A stretch of 38,868 bases of DNA from Gemmatimonadales bacterium (GCA_013812695.1 JACCSZ010000180.1:1-38868), one strand, 5' to 3'; numbered from the stretch's first letter, positions 7,541-15,660 are shown. The notes: generated by a model from the letters alone, not told the origin. Numbers and translations are program-made.

Positions 7541-9081
7541 CGACGACGCGTCCCATCTCCACCGGCCGTCCGGCCGCTCGTGCGCCTTCCGTCCCGGAGG
7601 ACCCGGCGCGCCAGGTCCTCGTGATCGGCGCCGGGCTGGGTGGGCTGGCCGCCGCGATCCGGCTCCGGCACCGCGGCTTCCGGGTCACGGTGCTCGAGCG
7701 CCACCCGCACCCGGGTGGCCGCTGCGGACTGTGGGAATCGGAGGGGTTCCGGTTCGACACCGGCCCCACGCTGCTCCTGATGGTCGACTACCTGCGGGCG
7801 CTCTTCCGCGAAGTGGGCCGGCCGCTCGAGGACTATCTCGAACTGCGGCAGCTCGACCCCAACTACCGGGTCCACTACGCCGACGGCAGCACCCTCGACG
7901 TCACCAGCCGCCTCAACGCGCTGCTCGAGGGGGTCGAGCGGATCGAGCCCGGGGTGACGCCGCGGTTCCTGCGCTTCCTGTCGGCGACGGCGCAGCTCTA
8001 TCGCATCGGCCTCGACGGCTTCGTCGATCGCAACATCCACCGCCGCGGCGACTTCTTCAACTTGAAGAACGCGGGCCGCCTGCTGCGCGCGCGCGCCATG
8101 GAGCGGCTGCAGCGCATGATGCGCCGCTACTTCCGGTCGGAAAAGCTGCGGCACACGTTCAGCTTTCAGTCGCTCTACCTGGGCCTCTCGCCGTTCGACT
8201 CCCCCGCCATCTACAGCCTGCTCCCGTACACCGAAGTGGCCGGCGGCCTGTACTTTCCCATGGGCGGGATGCACGCCATGCCCCGCGCGCTGGCGCGGCT
8301 CGCCGAGGAGCTCGGCGTGCGGATCGAGTATGGCCGTGACGTCCGCGCCCTCGAGCGCGCGGACGGGCGCATCTGCGCGGTGCAGCTCGCCGACGGCTCG
8401 CGCCTGCCCGCCGACCTGGTGCTCGCCAACGCCGATCTTCCGTACGTGTACGAGACGCTGCTGAGAGAGAAATACCCGCGGATCGACCGCTTCGATTTCA
8501 GTTGCTCCGCGTTCCTGATGTACCTCGGCGTGAACCGTCGCTATCCCGACCTCACGCACCACGCGCTCGTGGTACCGCGTGACCTCCGGGCCACCTGCGA
8601 CGATATCTTCTCCGGGCGCGTGCCGGGGGATCCGGCGTACTACGTCTGCAATCCCAGCAAGACCGATCCGAGCCTCGCGCCGCCCGGCTGCGAGAACATC
8701 TACGTGCTGGTGCCCGTACCGAGCCAGTTGCCCGGCCGGGAGATCGACTGGTCCATCGAAGGACCCCGGCTCGAGGCGGCCATGCTGGAGCGGCTCGAGC
8801 GCTTCGGGCTGACGGACCTTCGCCGCCACATCGTCACGCGGCGCACGTTTTCGCCGGTCGACTTCACCCACGACTTCTCCGCCACCCGCGGGGAGGCCTT
8901 CGGGCTGGCGCACGGCATCGACCAGGTCGGCTTCTTCCGGCCGCACAACCGGCATCCGCGGTTCGAGAACCTCTACTTCGTGGGCCAGAGCACGCACCCG
9001 GGCTGTGGGATCCCGATGGTGCTGATTTCCTCACGGCTGGTTGTCGAGCGCATGGCCGCCGAGCAGGCGGTGCGGCCGTGA
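7537..9081 (+). CDS. crtI: CrtI-type phytoene desaturase
   Basis: FAD-dependent membrane-associated enzyme, 514 residues, that desaturates 15-cis-phytoene to neurosporene or lycopene. The N-terminal dinucleotide-binding motif is VLVIGAGLGGLAAAIRL (about residues 28-44), followed by VLERHPHPGGRCG and FRFDTGPTLLLM, all typical of CrtI. The C-terminal block GQSTHPGCGIPMVLISSRLV is the family's second FAD-contact motif. The ATG at 7537 overlaps the carH stop by four bases, and the stop overlaps the crtB GTG by four bases. No cyclase, hydratase, ketolase or glycosyltransferase follows, so the final carotenoid cannot be told. Step number (three or four desaturations) is also not readable from sequence alone. 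Confidence 0.95.
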   Translation: MTTTRPISTGRPAARAPSVPEDPARQVLVIGAGLGGLAAAIRLRHRGFRVTVLERHPHPGGRCGLWESEGFRFDTGPTLLLMVDYLRALFREVGRPLEDYLELRQLDPNYRVHYADGSTLDVTSRLNALLEGVERIEPGVTPRFLRFLSATAQLYRIGLDGFVDRNIHRRGDFFNLKNAGRLLRARAMERLQRMMRRYFRSEKLRHTFSFQSLYLGLSPFDSPAIYSLLPYTEVAGGLYFPMGGMHAMPRALARLAEELGVRIEYGRDVRALERADGRICAVQLADGSRLPADLVLANADLPYVYETLLREKYPRIDRFDFSCSAFLMYLGVNRRYPDLTHHALVVPRDLRATCDDIFSGRVPGDPAYYVCNPSKTDPSLAPPGCENIYVLVPVPSQLPGREIDWSIEGPRLEAAMLERLERFGLTDLRRHIVTRRTFSPVDFTHDFSATRGEAFGLAHGIDQVGFFRPHNRHPRFENLYFVGQSTHPGCGIPMVLISSRLVVERMAAEQAVRP

Positions 9082-9980
9082 GCGCCTGGGCGCTCGAGCG
9101 CAGCTATCTCCGGGCGGAGCGCGCGACGGCGGTGTGGGCGCGCAGCTTCTACTTCGCCAGCCGCTTCCTGCCCGCCGAGAAGAAACGGGCGGTATTCGCG
9201 CTGTACGACTACTGCCGCCATGCCGACAACCTGGTCGACGCGCGCGGCGATCGCGCGCGGGCGGAGGTGCTGTCCGACCTCGAGGCGCTCGGCGCCACGG
9301 TCCGCGCCCTCCACGCCGGCGCCGCGTCCCCCGGCGACCGGTGGCTCGCCCTGGCCGACACCCTGCGCCGCTGCGACGTCCCGCTCGAGCCGCTGCTCGA
9401 GCTACTCGACGGCGTGGCGATGGATCTGGACGACGTGGCGTTCCCCGACTACTCCTCGCTCCACCGCTACTGCCGGCTCGTGGCCGGGGGTGTCGGCCTC
9501 ATGCTCGGTCCGGTGCTCGGCGCCGCCCCGCACCGGTTCCGGGAGCCGGGCGTCGGGCTCGGCGTGGCCATGCAGCTCACCAACGTCCTCCGAGACGTGG
9601 GCGAGGACCTCGACGCCGGCAGGCTCTACCTCCCCGCCGACGAGCTGGCGCGGTTCGATCTCGGCCGGGCCGCGCTCGAGCGGCGCGAGGCCACGCCCGA
9701 ATTCGCGGCCTTCATGCGGTTCCAGATCTCCCGCGCCCGAGCCCTCTTCGACGCCGCCGACCAGGTCGTCGACCTGTTCCCGCCCGACGGCTCCCGGGTC
9801 ACCGTCCGCCTGCTGCAGCGCACGTACGCCGGAATTCTCGATGGCATCGAGCGACTCGGTTACGACGTGTTCCGGACGCGCGCGTACGTGTCCGGCCCGC
9901 GGAAGCTGATCATCCTCGGCCGCGCCATATGGGCCGAGCGGCCGCTTCGGTCCACCCTGTCGTGGGCCCGGCCCGCGTAG
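9078..9980 (+). CDS. crtB: Phytoene synthase
   Basis: Condenses two geranylgeranyl diphosphates to 15-cis-phytoene, the committed step of carotenoid synthesis. It is 300 residues, normal for the squalene/phytoene synthase family. The first aspartate-rich site is HADNLVD, fitting D-x3-D although asparagine replaces the second aspartate of the common DDxxD. The second is NVLRDVGEDLDAGRLYLP, a textbook match that binds Mg-diphosphate. The NxxRD block also argues for phytoene rather than an unrelated prenyl transfer. The GTG start at 9078 overlaps the crtI stop (GTGA). The product feeds CrtI encoded just upstream, and both genes are probably under CarH control. Confidence 0.94.
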   Translation: MSAWALERSYLRAERATAVWARSFYFASRFLPAEKKRAVFALYDYCRHADNLVDARGDRARAEVLSDLEALGATVRALHAGAASPGDRWLALADTLRRCDVPLEPLLELLDGVAMDLDDVAFPDYSSLHRYCRLVAGGVGLMLGPVLGAAPHRFREPGVGLGVAMQLTNVLRDVGEDLDAGRLYLPADELARFDLGRAALERREATPEFAAFMRFQISRARALFDAADQVVDLFPPDGSRVTVRLLQRTYAGILDGIERLGYDVFRTRAYVSGPRKLIILGRAIWAERPLRSTLSWARPA

Positions 9981-10065
9981 CGGAAATGATCCGTAACCCC
10001 GCGCGCAGGGCAGCGCAACAGCCTCAGGTGTCGGACGTAGCCGAGCACAGACGACGGAGGCGACT

Positions 10066-11826
10066 TTGATCGGGAGACTGCTGGGCCGACGCGCGATTCT
10101 CTCGGAGCGCGAGCAGGAGCTCCGCTCGCGTGAGCAGGAGCTGCTCGACCGCCTCGCCACCGCGCTGGCTCGCTTCGGGACCGATGTCGACCCCGACGAC
10201 CTCCGGCGCTTTCGCGACGCCCGCGATCAGCTCACCGGACTCTTCCTCCTCGTCGTCGCCGGCGAGTTCAATTCGGGCAAGTCGAGCTTCATCAACGCCC
10301 TCCTGGGCGAGCGCGTGCTGCCCGAGGGCGTCACGCCCACCACCGACCGCATCAACCTGCTGCGCTTCGGCCCCGCGGTGTCGGAGCAGCTCCTCGAGGC
10401 GTTCCTGCTCGAACGCACTTACCCGTCGGACCTGCTCCGCGAGATCACGATCGTCGACACCCCGGGCACCAACGCCATCATCCGGCGCCACGAGGAGCTC
10501 ACCCGCGATTTCATCCCCCGCGCCGACCTCGTGCTCTTCGTCACCAGCGCGGACCGGCCGTTCACCGAGAGTGAGCGCGGGTTCCTGGAACAGATCCGCG
10601 AGTGGGGCAAGAAGATCGTGTTCGTGGTCAACAAGATCGACATCCTGACACGCCCCGAGGACCGGCAGCAGGTGCTCGATTTCGTGCGCCAGCACGCGCA
10701 GGCCCTGCTCGGCGAGGAGCCCCGCCTGTTTCCGGTGTCGGCGCGCGACGCGCTGGACGCCCGCACCGCCGGCTCGGCCGACGGCTGGGGCTCGAGCGGC
10801 TTCGGTGCGATGGACGAGTACCTCGTCCGGACGCTCGACCAGGAGGAGCGCGTCCGGCTCAAGCTCCTCAACCCGCTCAACGTCGGCCTCAAGCTCTCGG
10901 CCAAGTACAAGGATGTGGCGTTCCAGCGGCTCAAGCTCCTCACGCAGGACGTCGAGACCATCCAGAGCATCGACCGCCAGCTCGCGCTGGTGCACGACGA
11001 GCTGGTGCGCGACGTGGAGCCGAGGCTCGCGCGCCTGGATGTGCTGCTGTCGGACATGGAGCGCCGGGGGCACGGGTTCTTCGAGGAGACCATCCGGATC
11101 GGCCGGATCCGCACCCTGATGGACAGCGAGGGCGTGCGCCGCGCGTTCGAGCGCGAGGTCATCGGCGACACCGCCGCGCAGATCGAGGTGGAGACCGGGC
11201 GGATCATCGACTGGATCGTCGAGCGGAACCTCAAGGCCTGGCAGGACGTGAGCGGGTACATCGACCGGCGGCAGATCGACCGGCACCGCGAGGGGATGGT
11301 CGGTGAGGTCGGCACGAGCTTCACGTACAACCGCCAGGCCCTGCTCGACTCGATCGGCCGGGTGGCGCGCGAGGTGATCGGGACGTACGACCGCGAGGCC
11401 GAAGCGCGGGCCATCGCCAACGACGTGCAGGGAGCGTTCGCCACCACCGCGCTGGCGCAGGTCGGCGCGCTCGGCCTGGGGACGCTGGTGGTCACGCTGC
11501 TCACCGGCGCCGCCGCCGACGTGACGGGACTGCTCCTGGCCAGCGCGCTCGCGGTCAGCGGCTTCTACGTGATCCCGCGCCGCCGCCGCCAGGCGCAGCG
11601 CGAGTTCGCCGGCCGCATCGCCGATCTCAGGCGCCGCCTCCGCGACGGGCTGACCCGGCAGGTGCACCTCGAGATCGCCCAGTCGACCGAGCGGATCAAC
11701 GAAGCGATCGCGCCGTACCGGCGGTTCGTCCAGAGCACTCAGCAGGAGCTGACTGACGCGCGCGGCGAGCTGGTGGCCACCGAGGACTCGCTGCTCCGGC
11801 TCCGCACCGAGATCGAGCGCCCATGA
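10066..11826 (+). CDS. Bacterial dynamin-like GTPase
   Basis: 586-residue large GTPase. The G domain has P-loop GEFNSGKSS (66-74), switch-region threonines in TPTT, DTPG (131-134) and NKID (189-192). A long helical region follows (about 255-450), then a hydrophobic stretch (about 457-503) able to form one or two membrane-inserting helices, then a basic RRRRQ boundary and a C-terminal helical tail. This matches bacterial dynamin-like proteins, which bind and reshape membranes. The TTG start at 10066 is supported by GGAGG at 10056-10060, five bases upstream. The gene follows crtB by 85 bp in the same direction, and its stop overlaps the acyltransferase ATG by four bases. A link to carotenoid-loaded membrane is inferred from position only. 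Confidence 0.9.
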   Translation: MIGRLLGRRAILSEREQELRSREQELLDRLATALARFGTDVDPDDLRRFRDARDQLTGLFLLVVAGEFNSGKSSFINALLGERVLPEGVTPTTDRINLLRFGPAVSEQLLEAFLLERTYPSDLLREITIVDTPGTNAIIRRHEELTRDFIPRADLVLFVTSADRPFTESERGFLEQIREWGKKIVFVVNKIDILTRPEDRQQVLDFVRQHAQALLGEEPRLFPVSARDALDARTAGSADGWGSSGFGAMDEYLVRTLDQEERVRLKLLNPLNVGLKLSAKYKDVAFQRLKLLTQDVETIQSIDRQLALVHDELVRDVEPRLARLDVLLSDMERRGHGFFEETIRIGRIRTLMDSEGVRRAFEREVIGDTAAQIEVETGRIIDWIVERNLKAWQDVSGYIDRRQIDRHREGMVGEVGTSFTYNRQALLDSIGRVAREVIGTYDREAEARAIANDVQGAFATTALAQVGALGLGTLVVTLLTGAAADVTGLLLASALAVSGFYVIPRRRRQAQREFAGRIADLRRRLRDGLTRQVHLEIAQSTERINEAIAPYRRFVQSTQQELTDARGELVATEDSLLRLRTEIERP

Positions 11827-12593
11827 CGGGGCGATACCCGGCGCCGCCCAGCCGCACCGCCGCGCGCCTGTTCGACCGCTACATCCGCGGGCAGGTGCGT
11901 CGGTGCTTCACGGGCGTGCACTGGGCGGCCCGCGGACGGCCCGAGCGGTGGGACCGCGAGCTGCCGACGCTGTTCCTGGCCAACCACACCAACTGGTGGG
12001 ACGGCTTCCTGGCCTGTCTGCTGACCGGCCGCCTGGGACTGCGCTTTCAAGTACTGATGGAGGCGCAGCATCTGGCCCGGTATCCGATCTTTCTCCGTGT
12101 GGGCGCGCTGCCGATGCGCCGTCGCCGACCGCGCGAGGCCTATGAGGATCTGACCGCCGCCGCCGCCTACCTCGAGCCCGGCGTCGCGCTCTGGGTCTTC
12201 CCCCAGGGGGAGCGCCGGCCGCCGCGCGAGCCGCTGGCCGGCTGCGAGCGCGGCGCCGCGCACCTGGCGCTCCGGGCGGGGCGATCGATCCGGGTGTGCC
12301 CCGTGGCCTTTCGCTATGCATTCGTCGGCGAGCAGCTCCCCGACGCGTTTCTCCTCGTGGGCGACGAATGGCTGTGCGAGCCGGGCGCCCGCACTGAACG
12401 CGGACCGTTGATGACGGACATGGAAAGCCGCCTCGCCGCGACGGTGTCCGCGCTCGATGGGCTGCTCGACCAGGAACGGCTCGACGACTTCCGCCCGCTC
12501 GCCGACGGCAAGCTGTCGGTCAACAAGCGGCTGGACCGCTTTCGCCACGCCATCGGGCTGCTGCGGGGGCCGTTCGAGGCGCGGAATGGATGA
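11823..12593 (+). CDS. PlsC-type lysophospholipid/glycolipid acyltransferase
   Basis: 256-residue membrane-associated acyltransferase. The catalytic HX4D motif is NHTNWWDG (about residues 53-60), and the acceptor-binding block is FPQGERRPP, in place of the usual FPEGTR. The family normally acylates lysophosphatidic acid or related alcohols at the inner face of the cytoplasmic membrane. Its place behind crtI, crtB and the dynamin-like gene leaves open a role in acylating a carotenoid glycoside (CruD/CrtO-like), but no glycosyltransferase gene is present here, so ordinary phospholipid synthesis or remodelling is at least as likely. The ATG at 11823 overlaps the GTPase stop by four bases, and the 3' end overlaps the next gene by eight bases. 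Confidence 0.88.
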   Translation: MTGRYPAPPSRTAARLFDRYIRGQVRRCFTGVHWAARGRPERWDRELPTLFLANHTNWWDGFLACLLTGRLGLRFQVLMEAQHLARYPIFLRVGALPMRRRRPREAYEDLTAAAAYLEPGVALWVFPQGERRPPREPLAGCERGAAHLALRAGRSIRVCPVAFRYAFVGEQLPDAFLLVGDEWLCEPGARTERGPLMTDMESRLAATVSALDGLLDQERLDDFRPLADGKLSVNKRLDRFRHAIGLLRGPFEARNG

Positions 12594-13038
12594 GCTTGCG
12601 GTGCTCCGGACACTCCACGTGGCGGGTGCCGTGCTGCTGATCGGCAACGTGACCGTGACCGGGTTCTGGGCCACCTTTCTGTATCGCGAGCGAGCGACGG
12701 TGCCGTTCCGCCCGGTGGCGCGCGCCATCATGTGGGCCGACGTCGTCTTCACCCTCCTTGGCGGCACCCTGCTGACCATCAGCGGCATCCTGCTGGCCAT
12801 GCGGCGCGGGTATCCCGTGCTGGAGACCGCCTGGCTCATCCGCGGGATCGCGGCACTCGCGCTGTCGACGCTGCTCTGGCTGATCTTCCTGCTGCCCGAT
12901 CAATGGCGACTGGAGCGGGTCCGCCCGGATGACGACCGCGCGCTCCGGCGACTGTTCCTGCGATGGAGCGCGGTCGGGTGGGCGGCCACGGCCATCCTGT
13001 TTTACGGGCTGTGGTGCATGGTCGCGAAGCACACCTGA
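12586..13038 (+). CDS. DUF2269-like integral membrane protein
   Basis: 150-residue protein with about four hydrophobic segments: LHVAGAVLLIGNVTVTGFWA, a segment around VVFTLLGGTLLTISGILLA, IAALALSTLLWLIFLLP, and AVGWAATAILFYGLW near the C-terminus. The N-terminal LRTLHVAGAVLL with a buried histidine resembles DUF2269 predicted membrane proteins, whose function is unknown. The ATG at 12586 lies inside the acyltransferase 3' end (8-bp overlap), so it is the last gene of the carH operon. Convergent with doxX, 20 bp away. Confidence 0.78.
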   Translation: MDELAVLRTLHVAGAVLLIGNVTVTGFWATFLYRERATVPFRPVARAIMWADVVFTLLGGTLLTISGILLAMRRGYPVLETAWLIRGIAALALSTLLWLIFLLPDQWRLERVRPDDDRALRRLFLRWSAVGWAATAILFYGLWCMVAKHT

Positions 13039-13058
13039 CGTTCCTCCTCGACCTTCGT

Positions 13059-13565
13059 TCACGCCGCGCTCGCCGCCGATGATCGGGATCGTGGCGCGCG
13101 GCGCCCGAGGGCCCCTGTGGCGTCCGGCGCCGACCGCCGTAGGGCGAACGCGCCGTCACCCACCCCGGCCTGCACGAGGAGTGCGGCGATCAGGAAGGCG
13201 ACATACTCCCAGCCGCCCTCCGGGGCGGTAAAGCTCCACCCGTTTGGCCAGTGGACCGTGAGGGCTCCGAGCATGACCGGTACGAGTGCGAGGGCCACCC
13301 AACGGGGCCAGGCCCCTGCGATCAGCGCGAGCCCGCCGAGGAGCTCCGCCGCGAACACCGGGTACGCGGTCCACCCGGGAAATCCGTGCGCGGCGAAGAA
13401 AGCGACGGTGCCGGGCAGCGTGAATACCAGGAGCTTGAGGAGCGCATGGGCGATGAAGACGGCGCCCAGCGCGAAGCGGAACGCGAACACTGCATAGGGT
13501 GCCGTCCGGAGGTCGATCGAGACGGAGGACGGTCGTGCCTCGGGGCGGTCGGGCGAGTACAGCAT
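13059..13565 (-). CDS. DoxX family membrane protein
   Basis: 168-residue protein with four hydrophobic segments (ALGAVFIAHALLKLLVF, YPVFAAELLGGLALIAGAW, VALALVPVMLGALTVHW, YVAFLIAALLVQAGVG), the DoxX/SURF4-like pattern. Members are tied to thiol or quinone redox stress in several bacteria, but the biochemical role is unsettled. ATG 13565 has GGAGGG seven bases upstream on the minus strand, better than the upstream in-frame start at 13607. It lies 109 bp downstream of the MarR gene, in the same direction, and its leader contains a 9-mer that also occurs in the marR promoter, which suggests regulation by that protein. Confidence 0.88.
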   Translation of the reverse strand: MLYSPDRPEARPSSVSIDLRTAPYAVFAFRFALGAVFIAHALLKLLVFTLPGTVAFFAAHGFPGWTAYPVFAAELLGGLALIAGAWPRWVALALVPVMLGALTVHWPNGWSFTAPEGGWEYVAFLIAALLVQAGVGDGAFALRRSAPDATGALGRRAPRSRSSAASAA

Positions 13566-13628
13566 GGAAGGTTCCCTCCGATAAAAGTTTTCGGCGGCCA
13601 GTGGCATTGCTTGTTTACAGGTAAGTCC

Positions 13629-13637
13629 TCACAACGA
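13629..13637 (-). promoter_or_regulatory. Candidate MarR operator upstream of doxX (TCGTTGTGA)
   Basis: The 9-mer TCGTTGTGA on the minus strand, about 64 bp before the doxX start, is identical and in the same orientation to the one at 14163-14171 in the marR promoter. It is short and not itself palindromic, so it may be half of a longer operator. Confidence 0.4.
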
Positions 13638-13674
13638 CTAATAAACGGACGGGCGAAGCGACCGACCCGCCCCG

Positions 13675-14145
13675 TCACGACGCCGGCGTTCGAGCCAGCA
13701 CGAGAAGTTTGGCCAGCAGCTCCAGTTGCGCCCGACTCATGTGCGCGAGCTGCTCGCGGTGCAAGCGGGGGACGGCTGCGTCCAGCGGTTTCAGCAGCAC
13801 CAGTGCTTTCGCCGTAATCACCGCCACGACGACGCGCCGATCCTGCGCATGCCGGGAACGACGCACGAGCTCGCGCGCCTCGAGCCTATCGAGGAGACGC
13901 GTCACGTCCGGGTCGCGGTTGACCATGCGCTCGCCCACCTCACCACAGGTGGCCCCCTGTGGCCCCGCACCGCGAAGTATGCGCAGCACGTTGTACTGCG
14001 CGAACGTCAACTCCGTGGCCCGCAACGCCTGGGCCTCGCGCTGGAGCAACACATCGCCCGTGCGCAGGACATTGAGGAACACCTCTTCCTCGAGGTTGGC
14101 GAACGGCTTGCGCTGCTGAAGATCCCGGGCAAGTGCGGTCGGCAT
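13675..14145 (-). CDS. MarR family transcriptional regulator
   Basis: 156-residue winged-helix regulator. The core runs from LTFAQYNVLRILRG through CGEVGERMVNRDPDVTRLLD (recognition helix) to the wing VRRSRHAQDRRVVVAVIT, the classic MarR layout including the DxRxxxxxxT pattern. Such dimers usually repress their own gene and a neighbour and release DNA on binding phenols, quinones or oxidants. ATG 14145 is seven bases after a -10 element, so the message is probably leaderless, which explains the absent Shine-Dalgarno sequence. Upstream non-ATG codons in frame fall inside the -35 region and are unlikely. doxX is the likely target. Confidence 0.9.
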   Translation of the reverse strand: MPTALARDLQQRKPFANLEEEVFLNVLRTGDVLLQREAQALRATELTFAQYNVLRILRGAGPQGATCGEVGERMVNRDPDVTRLLDRLEARELVRRSRHAQDRRVVVAVITAKALVLLKPLDAAVPRLHREQLAHMSRAQLELLAKLLVLARTPAS

Positions 14146-14152
14146 ACCTGGG

Positions 14153-14181
14153 AAGTTATCTGTCACAACGAATGTCGTCAA
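14153..14181 (-). promoter_or_regulatory. Predicted marR promoter, leaderless, with operator-like spacer
   Basis: Minus strand: TTGACG (14181-14176), a 17-bp spacer, then TAACTT (14158-14153), and seven bases later the marR ATG. The spacer carries TCGTTGTGA (14171-14163), also found upstream of doxX. A repressor bound there would cover both promoter elements, as in autoregulated MarR systems. Confidence 0.5.
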
Positions 14182-14320
14182 GAGGAGCAAGTGCCAGCAT
14201 CGCCAGGGCCTCCCGGGAGTGCCCAGCTCGTGCGTGGGGCACGCAATCGCTCAGCTTGGACGGACGCCGAACTATGTCGCTCGCGGAGGCTTCGGGCGAG
14301 ATTGGAGAGGGAGGAATCGG

Positions 14321-14944
14321 ATGGAATCGACCGAAGAACGCCAGAGCGGCCGCGGCCGGGACCGCGCCCGCCGCGGTGCCAGACCCTGGCTTGGAGCCTT
14401 CGTCGCCATCGTCGTGGTGCCGATCCTGATCGGGGCGGGTGTGGTGCTGGTGGCGGGGCGCGGGGTGGCGTTCGAGGCTATCCGCCGGCTGACCGCGCAC
14501 AAATTTCCCGACGTGCAGTGGATCGAGGCCGCCGAGCTGGCACGCTGGCGCGAGGATCCCGGGCGGACGCAGCCGCTGGTGCTGGATGCCCGTACCGCGG
14601 TGGAATACCGCGTGAGCCATCTCCGGGACGCCGTGCACCTCGATCCCCACCGGCCCAGCCTGCACCCGCTCCGAGGGCGCGCGAAGAACGATCCGCTGGT
14701 CCTCTACTGCTCCGTCGGCTACCGGAGCGCGCGCGTGGCGCACTGGCTTGCGGCGCAGGGCTACACCAACGTGTGGAATCTCTCGGGCAGCCTCTTTCAA
14801 TGGGCCAACGAGGACCGCCCGGTCTTTCGGGAAGGGCGCCCCGCGCTCCAAGTCCATCCGTACGACCGTCGGTGGGGACTGCTGCTCGAGTCGCGGTACC
14901 GGGCCTCCGTGCCAGAGGTAGAGACTCCGTTCGCGGCTCCCTGA
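14321..14944 (+). CDS. Membrane-anchored rhodanese-domain protein
   Basis: 207 residues: a basic N-terminus, one transmembrane helix (about 24-45, AFVAIVVVPILIGAGVVLVA), then a single rhodanese domain (about 65-180). The active-site loop is CSVGYRSARVA with Cys130; DARTAVEYRVSHLRDAVHLD is the conserved entry strand. Basic residues before the helix predict an N-in topology with the rhodanese domain outside the cytoplasm. Rhodaneses move sulfane sulfur or act as redox-thiol modules; the partner is unknown. ATG 14321 is preceded by GGGAGGA at a good distance, which decides the start over the upstream in-frame codons. Confidence 0.88.
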   Translation: MESTEERQSGRGRDRARRGARPWLGAFVAIVVVPILIGAGVVLVAGRGVAFEAIRRLTAHKFPDVQWIEAAELARWREDPGRTQPLVLDARTAVEYRVSHLRDAVHLDPHRPSLHPLRGRAKNDPLVLYCSVGYRSARVAHWLAAQGYTNVWNLSGSLFQWANEDRPVFREGRPALQVHPYDRRWGLLLESRYRASVPEVETPFAAP

Positions 14945-14971
14945 ACGCCCCACCCTCGAATCCCCGATAAA

Positions 14972-14987
14972 GGCTCCACGCGGAGCC
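14972..14987. terminator. Weak hairpin after the rhodanese gene
   Basis: GGCTCC (14972-14977) and GGAGCC (14982-14987) form a 6-bp stem with loop ACGC, 28 bp after the rhodanese stop. There is no T tract, so it is at best a weak or Rho-assisted end. Confidence 0.25.
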
Positions 14988-15003
14988 CGATCCTGAAGCC
15001 GGC

Positions 15004-15033
15004 CTGTCATTGTGGCGCTAATCTTGCTATGTT
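15004..15033 (+). promoter_or_regulatory. Candidate promoter for the HNH gene
   Basis: CTGTCA (15004-15009), 18-bp spacer, TATGTT (15028-15033), each four of six against the sigma-70 consensus. It is the best promoter-like pair in the 217-bp gap 14945-15161. Weak evidence. Confidence 0.25.
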
Positions 15034-15161
15034 CCTAAGGCTCTTGAGGTCTGCGCAGCAGGCCCGCACGTTCACCCTCAATCTGGATCTTTGTGGCACG
15101 TAGATCACGCAGCCGTACCGCCGTTTCCCCTCCCAGTTTTCGCCGGTCACCCGGCCGCTCC

Positions 15162-15479
15162 ATGCAGTCCCACCGCGATTGGCTCCTCGACCTCCACGGT
15201 TCGGTGTGCGCCTATTGCGGTACCGAGACACCCGCCGAGACCATTACGCTGGACCATGTCCGTCCCCGCCGTGGGCAGACCGCCTACGACCGTCCGGACA
15301 ACCTGGTCCTCGCGTGCCGGGTGTGTAACGCGGCCAAAGCGGATACGCCGCTGGTCGCCTTCCTGATGCAGAAGCGCGCGCGTGGCGTGTACCTCCTGCA
15401 CTACGGAGATCATCTCTCGGATCCACTCAAGGAGCTGGCCCGTCAGGCGTCCGAACGGCCGATGCTGCCGAAGGACTGA
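15162..15479 (+). CDS. HNH endonuclease-type protein
   Basis: 105-residue protein with a compact zinc-braced HNH fold: CAYCG, then LDHVRPRRGQTAYDRPDNLV with the catalytic histidine in LDH, then ACRVCNAAKAD. The two CxxC pairs bind a structural zinc and the DH-N-H core coordinates the catalytic metal. The family includes restriction, repair and mobile-element nucleases, so the role is open, and no partner gene is adjacent. ATG 15162 has no clear Shine-Dalgarno sequence. An in-frame GTG at 15093 would add 23 arginine- and serine-rich residues. A clear terminator follows the stop. Confidence 0.85.
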   Translation: MQSHRDWLLDLHGSVCAYCGTETPAETITLDHVRPRRGQTAYDRPDNLVLACRVCNAAKADTPLVAFLMQKRARGVYLLHYGDHLSDPLKELARQASERPMLPKD

Positions 15480-15504
15480 TCAGCAAGACGGAGACGGAGC
15501 GATG

Positions 15505-15533
15505 AAGGGCGGCCGAGAACGGCCGCCCTTTTT
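15505..15533 (+). terminator. Rho-independent terminator after the HNH gene
   Basis: A perfect 11-bp stem, AAGGGCGGCCG (15505-15515) with CGGCCGCCCTT (15520-15530), loop AGAA, followed by a T run ending at 15533. This is the clearest intrinsic terminator in the window. Confidence 0.85.
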
Positions 15534-15594
15534 GCGTGTGGTGGGCGGGGATCACAGACACTAGGCCGGGTGGATTGCATGATGGGCCGGTCGT

Positions 15595-15660
15595 GTCATC
15601 CTGAGCGCAGCGAAGGAGGCATACTTCGGGTCATGCCTCCTTCGCTCCGCTCAGGATGAC
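15595..15660. repeat. Dispersed palindromic repeat, copy 2
   Basis: Arms 15595-15622 and 15633-15660, 28 bp each with one mismatch and a 10-bp loop. The outer part begins GTCATCCTGAGCGCAGCGAA as in the other copies, while the inner part (GGAGGCAT) differs. It lies between the HNH terminator and the next plus-strand gene. Confidence 0.93.

Noticed and set aside
6674..13038. Photosynthesis gene cluster, since crt genes and some Gemmatimonadota are phototrophic
   Set aside because: No bch, puf, puh or acsF genes and no carotenoid-modifying genes are present. The crt genes alone fit photoprotection.
15093..15479. HNH protein as part of a mobile intron, CRISPR effector or restriction system
   Set aside because: No reverse transcriptase, Cas gene, repeat array or methyltransferase partner is adjacent.
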